From Caenorhabditis elegans (lineage: Eukaryota > Nematoda > Chromadorea > Rhabditida > Rhabditidae): DNA of 64,000 nt. This document shows, one piece after another, positions 49,561 to 61,242 of the stretch. The notes below the pieces were generated by a model. It was not told where the DNA came from. It saw only the letters and a list, made by a program, of their open reading frames with translations, and ran no database searches. Every line of letters starts with the position of its first letter. Position 1 is the first letter of the stretch. The DNA is taken from NCBI RefSeq assembly GCF_000002985.6, contig NC_003284.9, positions 4,402,001 to 4,466,000 on the forward strand, read 5' to 3'. The position numbers and the translations under genes were made by a program.

Positions 49561-50069
49561 GAGCCTACACAGAGCCTGTAATACCTGTAAAAACGTAGTA
49601 CAAGAAACGTGATTTTCGAACAAAATATGTATGAAAAACCAGGGCAAAGTTGAAATTAAAACACTTTTAAAATTGAAGAGGATTTATACATTTTTGAAAT
49701 TAAGTTGTCCAGTTTAATGTGAACTCGCGTTTTGGCCCAGAATTCGAAGACTATGAATATGCACAATGTATTTTTTAATGAAGCTAAGATTTAAAAAAAA
49801 AACATAACTCACAGGGTGTTGCGAGTAAAAGACGGTCATACTGGTGTTATCTGAAAAGATGCAAATACAACCATACTTATAAAAATTAGCTAGTTTAAGA
49901 AATAAAAAGTCGGAGGTACTCAATTTAAGTTCAAAAATCTGAAGTTATTTTTTAAATACGCGAAGTATCAAAACTTTCAACAGTAAAAGAAACCATTTTA
50001 TCTCCTGCTGCCAAGGTGTTACAAAAGCGCCCCATTCCAATTAAATGCCAAAGAAAGAGTTTTGTTTTT

Positions 50070-51480
50070 GCTTGAAGTGAAATTGCTCTCTTTTCTCTGC
50101 GCCTTCTCTCTCCTCATATGATCTAATGGCGCAGCGCGCGCGCGGACCATTGGAACAGTTCCAGAACTTGCCTCCCGGGAAGTGGTCGGTTGCGCTCTCG
50201 CTCATTGTTTTCAAGTCATTCTCTCGTTCCGTTCCATTTGTCAGCATTTTCTACTGTTTAGTGATTTGGCTCCTACATTTTCGCCAATTTTCTTTGCAAT
50301 TTTAATTCAAATTAGCGTTAATTTTTCGGTTTCGCTCGTTGAAGTATTTTTGTCGTTTTCCCATTTACGTCCTTTATCTGATTTGAATTTAATAGTATGC
50401 ATTTAAATAATTCGTTTTTCCGATTGATTTTTTCCGTCACTAGATTCGCAATGTGCCACCTGATGAAATCTTCCGGTACATATTCCCCGTTTTCTTTTAA
50501 AATAAATTTAAAACTGACAAAAAACAAAATAAGTTAAGTATCTCCTAGAATGAGAGGATGCCTAAATCTAACGAATGGAAAAGTGTCTAGAGACCTCTCA
50601 TTTTTCGTTTTCAGTTTTATATTTAAGAATTTTCTATGCATTAACCGTGATTTTCCTTGCCAGACCGTTTTTTTGTTTGTTAAGTTACTATAGTTTTTAG
50701 ACGACAACGGGCTAACTTTGATTTTTTAAATTATCGGTGTCGTTCCTAAGAGTTTTTTAAAGTTAGCTAATTTTATTCTCATTTTTTTACTTTACAGCGC
50801 AATACAGATTTGTTTCTGCATAAATTTTATTTTATTTTCTTTGCGCACTCTCAATTCTCATTTGATCTACCAGCGCACGCGGTCGTATTCACTCGTCCTT
50901 TTAAAATCACTCTCTCGTTTCTTACCATTTTTCATCATTTTCTGATTGTTTTTCTTGTTTTTAGTAGTTTGAAACCTTCACGCGTTCATTTTTTTTTGTG
51001 TTTTTGCTGCTGGGAGCATTTTTGTCGTCATCCCATTCGTTTTCTTCATCCGTTTACTTTAGATAATATTCAAATCAGTCTTTTTTCCGATAGCTCATTT
51101 TTCGTTACTTGCTTCGCATTTGAAAGAAAATTCTGATCAAAAAAATTGGAAAGTTTAAAGAAAACTTCAATTTTACAACTTAATACTGCTGATTTTGCAC
51201 GCAACGACCCAATTTAGAGGGTTCTATTAGCGCCTAAGTGTCCACATAACGATTTGCAGTTAAACACGTACCCTTGGTAGTCTAGTGGATAACGGCGGGA
51301 ACGGTGGGCGGAGGCTAGTAGGTTCGATTCCATTGTTCTGCTGAATTTTTTATAACACTTTTGGAGTCCCAAAATGGACAAATCTCGGCATTTTATCTAC
51401 TGTTGATCTCTGGTATTTTGTTGCCAGTTCTTTAACGATTGTCTACGCTTTAACCGTAACTTTCTTTGCCGATTTGTCAA
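50070..51480. repeat. Diverged tandem duplication of about 0.7 kb
   Basis: Ordered similarities link 50070-50700 with 50840-51480. They are CTTTGCGCACTCTC-like starts, GCGCACGCGG against GCGCGCGCGG, TC(A)CTCTCTCGTT(C), CAT(C)ATTTTCT, GTATTTTTGTCGTTTTCCCAT against GCATTTTTGTCGTCATCCCAT, and CATTAACCGTGATTTTCCTTGCC against CTTTAACCGTAACTTTCTTTGCC. No coding potential seen. Confidence 0.55.
51271..51340 (+). pseudogene. Decayed tRNA gene
   Basis: Both internal promoter boxes are recognisable: TAGTCTAGTGGAT (A box, from 51279) and GGTTCGATTCC (B box, 51321-51331) at normal spacing. However, the acceptor ends do not pair, the T stem is weak and no clean anticodon stem forms. It is probably a dead tRNA or tRNA-derived repeat. 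Confidence 0.65.
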
Positions 51481-52127
51481 CTTTTTGATAATTTATTTAT
51501 ATTTTGTTCGTTAACGAAACTGAGCGAATTTACATATTTTTAGAACTATTGGTGTAGCTCGCATGGAATTTCTGTCGTTACCTCTCTTTTTTTATTCATC
51601 TCTGCTGCTTTTGCTCATGACAAGTAAACCAACTTATTCGGATTTCCTTTAAAATCAGTAAAACAACTTTTAAGAATTGTTTTACTTTGAGACTTCTTGT
51701 GCTACATTGTCAGTTCTACATATAACCATTTTTTATGCATCACCCGCAAATTTCCTCTTTAAACCGTTTGTTCTGATGTTTATCATCCCGTTTCCACTTT
51801 CTAGTGACAAAGCTCACAAGACAGTGACCAAGATTAGCCGTCAATTCCGCATCTTTGAAGTGTTTAACGCCCGTAAACTTTCGATATTATATTGGTTTTA
51901 GAGAAAATGCACAGTTTTAACATAACATCCACCATACTTTCAGCAAAAGTTTAGATCTTCGTATTGTCTTTCAAAAAACAAAACACTTTCTAAAATCAGT
52001 TATATCTTGCCGCATACTGTTTCTTTCTTCAATTTTAGTTCAACTTGTATGATGTTTTCTTCTTTGTTGTCAATTTCTCTTTTTGAAAATTCATGAAACC
52101 CTAATAAAATATGTTTCAGATTGTCTA

Positions 52128-54959
52128 ATGGAGGATCCTCGCTCAAGCCGCCTCACCTTGCGATCAGCAAGTCGACGCAATAGTGAGTCAAATGCGCATG
52201 AGAAGTTGTCGTCTGGTAGCTCTTCAAGAATGACATCCAATGGGTACAGTTCAATTAAAATCAAACAATGATAAAAACCGTTTTATTCCAGATCACCTTC
52301 GAAAAGTCCGGTTCTTGGCAAAGGTCGTGCACTCTCAGTCCCAGCGGATAGTAGTCGGAGAAATGAGACGGACTCTTCATATGGAATTGGTCTACATGCG
52401 TCATGTTTTGGAAAACGAGACGTTTATCCGGGTGATAAAGTCAAGCTCAAGAGATTGTTGAATGCGATTCCTGAAAACTTCAGTATTCCGATTTTGCGCA
52501 TTGTTCAGATTGGTGAATACAACGATGGAAGGACACCAAGAAGTATTTTGTCTTATCGCGAGAACATGGCGAATGTTGACGAGTTTTCTGACGATTTGGT
52601 GATTGAACTTTTGGTGTTTTTCGAGTTGACACAAGTCGACGTGGACAGGGCCAACTTTTTTACTCAATTCCTGGAAGCTAAGGCGGAATATTATGAATTC
52701 ACATCTTATGGTAAATTCTGTGTGTTTCATTTGAGAATCTAATAAAATTGTATTCAGATAATCGAGTGTCGGATATTCCAAACAACAAACTAAGGCCAAC
52801 TCCATTGTATTCACTGCAATACGATTCTCGTACTACATATTCGGGCACTCCAGGCTACTCTAATTCGAGTGAAAAATCCGGAGAATCGACGAGCCGTGCC
52901 AGATTGGCTGTGTCTGATTTGCAATCCTTTCAAGATGTCACACATGGAACTTCGAGTGCAAGTGAATTTCCTGTATCTTCAGCAAATGCACCCGTTGAGA
53001 GTTTGAGCATTGGTTTAAGTTCGAGCTTTGGGCACACGTTGAACATCAGTTCGGTATCGGAGGAAGTTCAAGTTAGTTTTATATTTAATTAACTGTCAAA
53101 TGTTTACTCGTTTTCAGAATGTTCAAGCATTTCAAGAATCTTCTTCTTTGCCGTTTGTTCATGCCAATCAATGTTCAACTTCGTCAGCCAAGAATTTTGA
53201 TTTGTTTCCAGTTGATCCGAGGATGAAGATTGATGCTCGTATCATCAACAATCATTCTGTTGATTTTGGCTGTTTAGAACGTGATCGTCTCAATTGTGAA
53301 CTTTTAGAAGAGCAAAAGGCAAGTTGGTTCAGGGAAATACTCAATTTTATGGTCTTTTGTTTTAGCAGGACACATGGAATCTTGAACCTGCGTTGGATCC
53401 CCGACTTGACATCTATCAATCTGTAGAAATCGAAACAACTTTTGACAGTTCCATTGATGATTATTGTGCAGACTTCGTGATTGATTCAACAACGAATGGA
53501 ATGAATATGGAAGCTCTTGCAATCGAGGAACATGTAAGGTGTTTTCATTGTGATACAGCTTACAACTTTTCCAGTAGCGCACTCGTCCTTTGTTTAAAAA
53601 CATTCAGATCCGCTAATTATTGACGGAAATGATTTGAACGGCGTAGATGTTGCAGAATATAATTATGTCATGCATCAAAATTGAGATAGTTGATAAATAT
53701 AACATACTTTCAGAATAATCAAAAGGAGCACCAATGGATCGCGACCAATCAGCAGTCTATTTTGGATGAATATACTCACGAAACTGGTCCATTGTTACCT
53801 GATCCAAGCCTGTTGCAAGCAATATATCCGACTTTGACTGATACAAAAGGAAACACGAGTTCTAGCACGAATGCCAATACTTTCGATGATTCTGGTTTCG
53901 AAATGTTGGAGGACCAACTTGGAGAAAGTTGTGAACAGATGAAGGTTAGTGTTTTCAGCAGAAGAATAAATTAGCTGCGTGAATTTCAAAAGGAAGAAAA
54001 GTACCGCAAACAATCTTTAATCGATTTTTAAACAATTAAAACGTGCATAATTTAGATGCTCTAAAATATTGGCAAATAAGTGCTAATATTTTGCTCAAAC
54101 AAAAAACATGATGCGTACTAGCTACGGTACATAACTGCCGATAAGTAATAGAAACTGCAAGAATCTCAAATAAATAAGCGGGGTGTTTGTCTAGATAGTT
54201 GGCAAGTAAAACATACTTTCAGAGTGATCAAAAGGAGCACCAATGCACCCCAACCGAGTACGAATCTATGCTGAACAAATATACCTACGAAACGGGTCCA
54301 TTGATTCCTGATCTAGACATGCTGTTCGGAAAACGACGTTCAACATCAATTGATACAACAGGCAGCACGAGTTCTCGCACGGACCTGCATAGTCTGAATG
54401 ACTCTGGTTTTGAAGAAAACGCAGCCCAACTTCGAGAAAGCGTTGACTCTACGGATCATAAATCAAGTACACTGAAGCAAAATCAGACAGAAAGCTCATT
54501 TTCTATGAACAGTGCAGAGCTTGGTTAGTTTGATCAATAGGATTTCAGTTTAATAAATTCACTTTTTTTTCAGGAATTCGATCCAAGAAAGCTAATGTAT
54601 CGAGAATGAGTTCTTCTATTTCGGAAGATTTTGGTGTTTCATGGAACCGTATTCCAGTACGAAAGGTTTATACAGTTTACGCGCCCACTCAGAAGAAACT
54701 TGTGAATTCTCGTGCATTCGATAGGCTCAATGGACCATCAGGGTCTGGTGTTCAACTCCAAGATCAAAGCACGAGGAGAGAGAATGCTCCCGTCGGTACT
54801 TCTGGTGGAGATTTACGGAATTCATCCAAAAATCTGCCATTGACTTCTTTTCGAAGAAGCCCTCCCAAACGGAATAACATTGATTCTTATGAAACTTCAT
54901 CTCGCGATGCACCATCTGGATCTGGAGTTCAAAAAATTACCAAGAAGAAGAAAATTTAG
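52128..54959 (+). CDS. Unrecognised 711-aa serine-rich protein with duplicated exon
   Basis: Eight exons close in frame: 52128-52243, 52292-52710, 52758-53071, 53118-53318, 53366-53533, 53714-53944, 54223-54523 and 54574-54959. Exon 2 ends with a compact, probably folded stretch (about residues 75-178; LLNAIPENFSIPILRIVQIG, then an acidic/hydrophobic helix-like part). The rest is low-complexity, Ser/Thr/Asn-rich and likely disordered, ending in a basic KKKKI tail that could be a nuclear signal. Exons 6 and 7 are paralogous copies. Intron 4 has a GC donor (AAG|GCAAGT). No signal peptide or membrane segment. The ATG follows a TTTCAG acceptor by 9 nt, consistent with trans-splicing. I do not recognise the family; it may be restricted to nematodes. 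Confidence 0.8.
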
Positions 54960-56111
54960 CTATTTTCTGCTGAACTTTTAAATCGTCTGCAAATAGTTTT
55001 ATTCATTCACCCATTCCCTTTTCACATTCAAAATTTATAGCATTTTTTGTATTCAAATTCTTTATATTGACTATGACATATTTATAGTTATCATTCAAAT
55101 ACGTTTAGTTCTTGAGTGGCTTGTACCACAAATGTTTTATATTTATTAATTATAATCCTCAAATTTCCTATCCCCACTTTCCCATTACCAGTACAGATTT
55201 TACCGATTTTGTTAACAAGTGCCCTTTATATCAATTTGTTTCCGTTCTATATGTGTATACTTGCCTTATAGATACTCGTTTTATAAATGAAATTTTTGAG
55301 TTGATTCCTCCACAACTTTTGTATGTTAAACTTTTTCTGATCAATAGGAAGAAAATGAGAGTCAACGCTGCTGATTTTCAATGAGACACTTTGAGGAGCT
55401 TCTAGAAAACTTGAACATTTCGACCAAAGCTACTGCTGAGTGGTATAGTTTGTGTTCAGAAAATCGAAAACGGCGAGTTTTTGTACAATTGTACAATAAC
55501 GTTTAGTTGATTGACAAACGAGAGAAAAACATGTTTTTGAGCAATTTTTGCGCGATAACTTGGTATTAACATAGGAAAGTGGATTTTCAGTTTTTTATGT
55601 GCAAAATTTTCAAAGTCACATTAAAATTTAGCGATTCTCAATTTCTTTCTGTTTATTAAAAAAGTTGAACAGTAGAAATGTAACATAGCTCACGCACTGA
55701 AGTTCCCTGAATCAGTGCAGTTTGAATTGTCTGAAAATTTAATATTCTTCAACCAGAAACTGAACCTGCAAATATTTGGCTTCATTGAGCTAAAAATGGG
55801 GATTTTTTTTTCAGAATTATAGCACTAAGAGTGTGAAAACTATGGTTTACTTCAATTGTTGCTTGAAAATGAGAAAACATTTTAAATTTGTAATTTTACG
55901 TTGAAAATTATAATTTCTATGTATTGTTTTTCCTTGCTTTTTAAAAAGTGTGTTTTTTCCACTACACGACCACCGTCATCCCACTTTGCTGGGTGTCGCC
56001 CACCCCTTTCGAATGACCGTGTGAATACGGATTAAAGGAACACAGAATTTCGCAGCGGGAAGGTTTTGCCACGGGGAGACGGAGGAGGGAAAGAGTGTGT
56101 GTGTCACTGCT

Positions 56112-56121
56112 GAGACGCAGA
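56112..56121 (+). promoter_or_regulatory. GAGACGCAGA promoter motif upstream of aps-2
   Basis: The decamer GAGACGCAGA lies 150 bp before the aps-2 start. Its complement TCTGCGTCTC is a motif I recall as over-represented upstream of broadly expressed C. elegans genes, fitting a housekeeping adaptor subunit. A related CAGAAACTACATTTCC string occurs at 48061. Confidence 0.45.
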
Positions 56122-56261
56122 AACTACATTTACGGCGGCTGTCTCATCGATTAATCAATTCTTGTGGTTTTCGCTGGTTTTTGCTCGTTTCTGCTCGTTT
56201 TCTACATTTCTTATGTTATGTTTTGCAAAGATATTTTAATGAAGTTTGGCTCATCTATATT

Positions 56262-56271
56262 TTTTTTTCAG
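56262..56271 (+). other. Probable SL1 trans-splice acceptor of aps-2
   Basis: TTTTTTTTCAG ends directly at the ATG at 56272, a strong nematode acceptor with no intervening leader. Confidence 0.65.
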
Positions 56272-57120
56272 ATGATCCGTTTTATTCTGATCCAAAACCG
56301 TGCCGGTAAGACAAGATTGGCCAAATGGTATATGCACTTTGACGACGATGAGAAACAAGTGAGTAAAATTGGAAATTTCAACGGGAAAATAGAACATGTT
56401 ATCTTTCAGAAACTGATCGAAGAAGTTCATGCGTGTGTGACCGTGCGAGATGCCAAGCACACGAATTTCGTCGAGTTCCGCAACTTCAAAATCGTATATC
56501 GTCGCTACGCCGGGCTGTACTTCTGCATTTGTGTTGACATCACCGACAATAACCTTTACTATCTGGAAGCTATTCACAATTTTGTCGAGGTAAGTATTTT
56601 TGCAACCAGCTGTTGCATTTGCTCAGCTGACTTTAATCTTCCGCAAAGCCTTCGCCAACTATAGCAACTTTCCCATTAACTTCCCCAATTTCTCTGCGGA
56701 TTTCAGCTTTCCGCAAGGTCTTCGCTAAGTTTTGCAATTTTTCAACCAACTTCATCATTTTCAAAATTAATCTCGGCTTCTCGCAACTTTTTTGTCTACT
56801 TTAACATCTTATAACCCAACTTTTGCAATGGCATTTTCAAAATTGCTGAAGTTGGTTAAAAAGTTACAAATTGCCGAGCAGTATTTCAAACATTGAAAAG
56901 TTTGTTTCTAACATGGTATTATTAATTTTTTTTTGATAAATCAAAATATTAATTTCAGGTTCTCAACGAGTACTTCCACAATGTGTGCGAGCTCGATTTG
57001 GTGTTCAACTTCTACAAAGTGTACACAGTCGTCGACGAGATGTTCCTTGCCGGCGAGATCCGTGAAACGTCACAAACAAAGGTGCTCAAACAGTTGCTCA
57101 TGCTTACTTCCCTGGAATAG
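56272..57120 (+). CDS. aps-2: AP-2 clathrin adaptor complex, sigma (small) subunit
   Basis: Three exons 56272-56358, 56410-56589 and 56959-57120 give 142 aa, exactly the length of animal AP-2 sigma. It starts [20 protein letters not shown], the nearly invariant AP-2 sigma N terminus, and matches the family to its C-terminal SLE end. The longin-fold subunit assembles with alpha, beta and mu chains at the plasma membrane. It binds acidic dileucine cargo signals for clathrin-mediated endocytosis; the residues known for this in mammals (Arg15, Val88, Asn97, Val98 and Leu103) are all present. Intron 2 (369 bp) contains internal imperfect repeats of a CTTCCGCAA.G..CTTCGC type. An AP-1 or AP-3 sigma is excluded by the AP-2-specific sequence. 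Confidence 0.98.
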
Positions 57121-57868
57121 ACAGTCAAGATGGACCCGTTCAAACATTGAAACACTCTGTAGAAACAATTAATTTATTTGCTCTTTCTGCCATAATTTGT
57201 ATTCCGGAAATTCACTTGTCATTATGATTTTTCAACAATATTTATTTAATAGATTATTTTCTTTTTTTTTTAAACAATGAGCTCAAGTTTGCAGTGAAGC
57301 AGGAAAAAGCTTTAAACGAGGGCTAAATAGGTAAAGTTTTGTGCGTCTAGTTAGATATTAAATTTCATGATGAAACTTTTTCTAAAATCCTGAAATTATG
57401 ATTAGATTTGCAAGAAGCCGATTTGAATATATCAGAGCAAATATTGTGATCTGCTGAAATTAAAAACCAGAACTTTCAAATTCAATGTTGCCGGAGGTAT
57501 TCTAAGAATCTTGAAGGTTTAAACTATACGTATGTAAATTCCTCTTTTGATTTCTTTTGTTTACTTCTGTAAAAATATGATTTCTACATTCAAATTCAAA
57601 TTCAAATATGAATTCTACATTCAAAGCTAAAACTGATACAAAACCTGATTTATGAAAACAATACAAATAAACGCAATTTTCTGAGTGAAATGGTGTTGAA
57701 AATATGGCAAAACTGAAGTCGTATGAAAAACAATTTGAACCGTAGAGAAAACAACGCTAATTTACGTGAGTTGGATCGATGTGAAGACGAAAGAGAAGAG
57801 TAAACGTATACAGATAACAAGAAACACTTGAAAAAAAACACAAATTTACAATATATTTTCATGAAGAT

Positions 57869-60456
57869 TTACTTCCATAATGTGACAAATTTTTGCTTGC
57901 TCGATGACAACAGTCCGTATCCTGTTGGGTTCCATGAAAGTGAGAATATGGCATTTCTGAAAATATGGTTTTAAAATAGTTTTTGGAAAACAAAAACTCA
58001 CTCCGAGTTACTGCAAAGCTGTTTTTCTAGCTTAGTACTATTTCTATTCCAGACGAAGATGCTTCCATTCGAACTTCCTGCAGCGACGTATTCATTTCCG
58101 GATGATAAAACAACTCTTGAAAGGTCGGAACTAGTACGGTAGTTTTCCGCGCTGAAAATGTAGAATTAGTAATTGCTCATTCACTATACTTCACTAACCT
58201 GTAACAGTGAACCGTCTGGAACGTTCGTAGATCAATCAGGGAGATAGTGTCATCACGAGTCGAAACGAGAAGTTCACATCCACTCATTGTAACATCCAAA
58301 GAAGTAATTCTACCTCCCATGTCAACAGTTCTAACTGGATCCGTTGACCTTCCATCGTAAAATCTTAGTTTTTTGTCAAAATGTCCTGATGCGAATAGTG
58401 ATGGGCTTGCACCCATATTGGTTGCAACGTCGAGAACCTTAGACGCAGGGAATAGAGAGCGGCTGCCTGAAATTAAATTTAAATGAATTCATTCAGAAGA
58501 ATTATAGAAAATATAATAAGTACTCACATCTTTGATTTTGAATATCCCAAATTTTGATAACCCGGTCTGCGCTGCCAGAAACCGCCGAATGTGATTGATA
58601 AAACTTGACGCATGTTACTTGATCAGAATGCCCAGAGAGAGTACTCTGAAAATATTAATTAAAAATATGTTTGGTACTCTTGCAGCTGTTGTGCTTTTTT
58701 CATGGCATTTGCCTGAAACCAGGATGGGTCTCACTAATTCTCAGCAAATGTGAAACCCGGCCAAAAATATTGTATCCCACAGAATTTGATTTTTCGTAGA
58801 AAATTCGAAAAAAAATTCTTATGAAAAATTTAAATTGTTGCCAAGTTGTTTTGTACCCGCCATTGACCTACGTTTCAGTTGCGACGTTTAAATTCTTAGA
58901 GATACAGAAATGTCAAACTATCAGTAAATGTAACGTTACCCACCAAAAGCCGAGAGTTATCCAAATTCCAAATCCGAACATTCTTGTCATTAGAAGATGC
59001 AATAAAATGCTTCCGATCTCTTTCATAGTCTATCCTAGTGAATGCAGCATTACTGCCAGCGAGTGTTCCACTGAAATATGTGTTTTTATATTAAACAGAA
59101 TACGTTTTCAAAATAAGCTCACATTCTAGTGTATCCCCCGTGTCCATCGACTTTCCAAATCTTGATATTCCGGTCAGATCCTCCAGTCGCAAACGTTTCT
59201 CCGTCGAGCCAATGAACATCGTTTACTTCTCCTTCCTCACACTCCTAAAATTTCAAATCTTAAAGTGAATAGCTCATTAAATATATATTTACCAAGACAA
59301 ACTCTGCGCGGGATGGCACACTGTCGCCAAGAAGTAAATCTCCATTAGAATTGGTATCAGGCATAGCACGCAACATTTCTTCTCTAAAAATATAATTGAT
59401 TAAATATGAAATAATTCAATAAAATGTTTGAAAATTGCCATTTGTTAATTTTTCCGAAAAACATCAAATTTTAGTCAGTTTTCTTTCGGATTTGTCCAAA
59501 ACTTTTTTCAAACGTTTGCCTATATTTTATTTTCTAGTTTTGAGTTTAGTTTTGATTTAAAAACTTAGATTATCGGATCGAAATGAACATTTTTGCAAAT
59601 TTGCCAAACCCGCATGATAACTTACAGTTTTGTGTCCTTGTCGGTGATATCTTGAACAGCACTAGTGATCATATCTTGAATACGAGAGTTTCGTCGTCTG
59701 AAATTAAATAATCAAACTTCAAATTATTATAATAACTCACTTTTCTTCTAAAGCAACTTCTGCGTTCAGAAAATCGACTCTTTGCTCGTTGAGCTCTCGA
59801 ATTTTGTTCAGAAAATGGATTCGATCGTTCTCAATGTCTTGTATTTGTTTTGTCAGCATTGTTACTGTGGTCTGGAAATCATAATACATTAATCTACATT
59901 CTCAAAACTTCAAGCCAACATTAGAAGCAATCCGCTCATCATTCAGTTGATCGTTGTCGACTTTTAACCTCTGAAGTTCAACTTCTGTTTTTGCATATTT
60001 TGCACATATTGATTTTGCTGTTGCTTCCAGTGCAATTTTTCTGTAAAAAAAACAATTGGCCTGTGTTTTCACAACAAAAATCAAAATTTAAACACTTACT
60101 CAGCAATAATTGCACTAGACTTTTTCTCAAAGTCTGCAATTCTATGATTTGCATCAATGAGCCTCTGGTCATTTTGGCACTTGGATCGATACAACTCGGC
60201 CATTTCCTCCTTCACGCGAGCCAATTCTCCAGTTTCTAGCTGACTACTATTTGAACTAGAGGTACCATACTTGTGCTTCTTTTCTAGTTGTTCTGCTAGT
60301 TTTGAATCTGAATTTATAAAAAAAATACATACAAATTTGGATTTCTGGATAATTATTATTTTACTTACAATTGTTATATAATGTTGCTGTCTGCTTATTT
60401 CTCTGTTTGACATCTTCTAACCTTTCAATAATTAATTTTCTATACGAGTCTGCCAT
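57869..60456 (-). CDS. atg-16.1: Autophagy protein ATG16 (coiled coil + WD40)
   Basis: Twelve exons on the minus strand: 60456-60369, 60307-60100, 60040-59920, 59871-59741, 59697-59626, 59383-59293, 59244-59123, 59070-58944, 58645-58528, 58466-58199, 58151-58002 and 57956-57869, giving 527 aa. The N-terminal helix ([16 protein letters not shown]) corresponds to the ATG5-binding region. A long coiled coil covers about residues 35-200. Seven WD blades follow from about 238 to the end, closing with IKIW, VRIW, IKIW, LRFY, ISLI, IFVW and VTLW strands. In the family, ATG16 dimerises and scaffolds ATG12-ATG5 for LC3/LGG lipidation on the phagophore. C. elegans has two paralogues; I chose atg-16.1 from remembered linkage to aps-2. 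The start is the first ATG, 5 nt after a TTTGCAG acceptor. Confidence 0.9.
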
Positions 60457-60461
60457 CAACT

Positions 60462-60472
60462 CTGCAAAAAAA
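60462..60472 (-). other. Probable trans-splice acceptor of the ATG16 mRNA
   Basis: TTTTTTGCAG on the minus strand ends 5 nt before the ATG at 60456. The sequence upstream has no candidate coding exon in frame. Confidence 0.5.
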
Positions 60473-60868
60473 GTAAATTGAAATAAAACAAAATAAAGTA
60501 TTGAGCAATTTTTTGCGAAACAAAAGTGGATAAAAATAACCCAAGCAACACAACTCGGGTGAACACAGCGTGACCAGTTTACTACGTTGTCAATAGAGCG
60601 CGTTTGCATTTTTTAATTTTCGTAGCGTCTTTGAAGGGGGAAGACGTCGAAGAAGGTTTATAAATAATTATGCAACAACAATGAAAAACTGTGTAAATTT
60701 GAAATAGAGTGTATTTTCTTAGAAAAAAATAATTTAAGAAATTCCCACGATTTATTTCTGCAATAAGGAATTTCCAATCTAGTCACCAATTTGCACCTGA
60801 TGTACCAATTTTCATTTTAGATTGTATCTATTAAATATTGAAAAATTGTGAAAAAATCGAAAAAATGG

Positions 60869-60876
60869 TATAAAAG
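60869..60876 (+). promoter_or_regulatory. TATA box of the small secreted peptide gene
   Basis: TATAAAAG lies 37 bp before the start codon at 60913. That would put transcription initiation near 60900, leaving a very short leader. Confidence 0.65.
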
Positions 60877-60912
60877 ACGCTAAAAATAGTCAAAGCAAAG
60901 CAAAAAAGAACA

Positions 60913-61242
60913 ATGAAACTTTTCATTTTTGTTATATTTTTTTTTATATCCAGCAACGTTTTGGCTGAAAGTCACGAAAGTCAAGAACATTCCGAACTAT
61001 TGTCTTATAAATCTGAAATAATTTGGACTAGTGAGTTTATTTAGCGTTGTAGGCTAGTAATTCATTGATTCTTGTTTAACTAAATGCCAGATTTTCAAGA
61101 AATAAATATACATTCAGAGTTTGGATTTTCGTGCGATGAACGTCAATGTCGGTTGGACAGCGTCGGCCAATACTCAATCTTTGCTGAATGTGATAAAATA
61201 CAGCTCTTATGGCACAATTGCTGGTGCAACTTCCCAAAATAA
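60913..61242 (+). CDS. Small secreted cysteine-containing peptide, family unknown
   Basis: Two exons, 60913-61030 and 61091-61242, with a 60-bp GT/AG intron, give 89 aa. Residues 1-18 are a clear signal peptide (MKLFIFVIFFFISSNVLA, cleavage likely after Ala18). The mature part begins acidic (ESHESQEHSE) and ends with five cysteines in a CxxxxC, C, CxC layout, the last in NCWCNF. An odd cysteine count suggests either an intermolecular disulphide or one free thiol. A TATA box lies 37 bp upstream, and AATAAA occurs just after the stop (about 61264). It points away from the ATG16 gene, with about 450 bp between the two start codons. I do not recognise the family; an effector, antimicrobial or seminal-type peptide would all fit equally well. 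Confidence 0.75.

Larger units (their letters stand above)
46152..52127. other. Intergenic region with repeats and relics
   Basis: Holds the promoter of the MLT-10-like gene (immediately right of 46151) and, at the right end, that of the 711-aa gene. Between them are the dispersed repeats, an F-box-like relic and a decayed tRNA listed separately. I see no intact gene. Confidence 0.5.
54960..56271. other. Intergenic region and aps-2 promoter
   Basis: No gene seen. The 3' UTR of the 711-aa gene lies at the left and the outron/promoter of aps-2 at the right, including a GC-richer block at 55965-56110. Confidence 0.5.
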
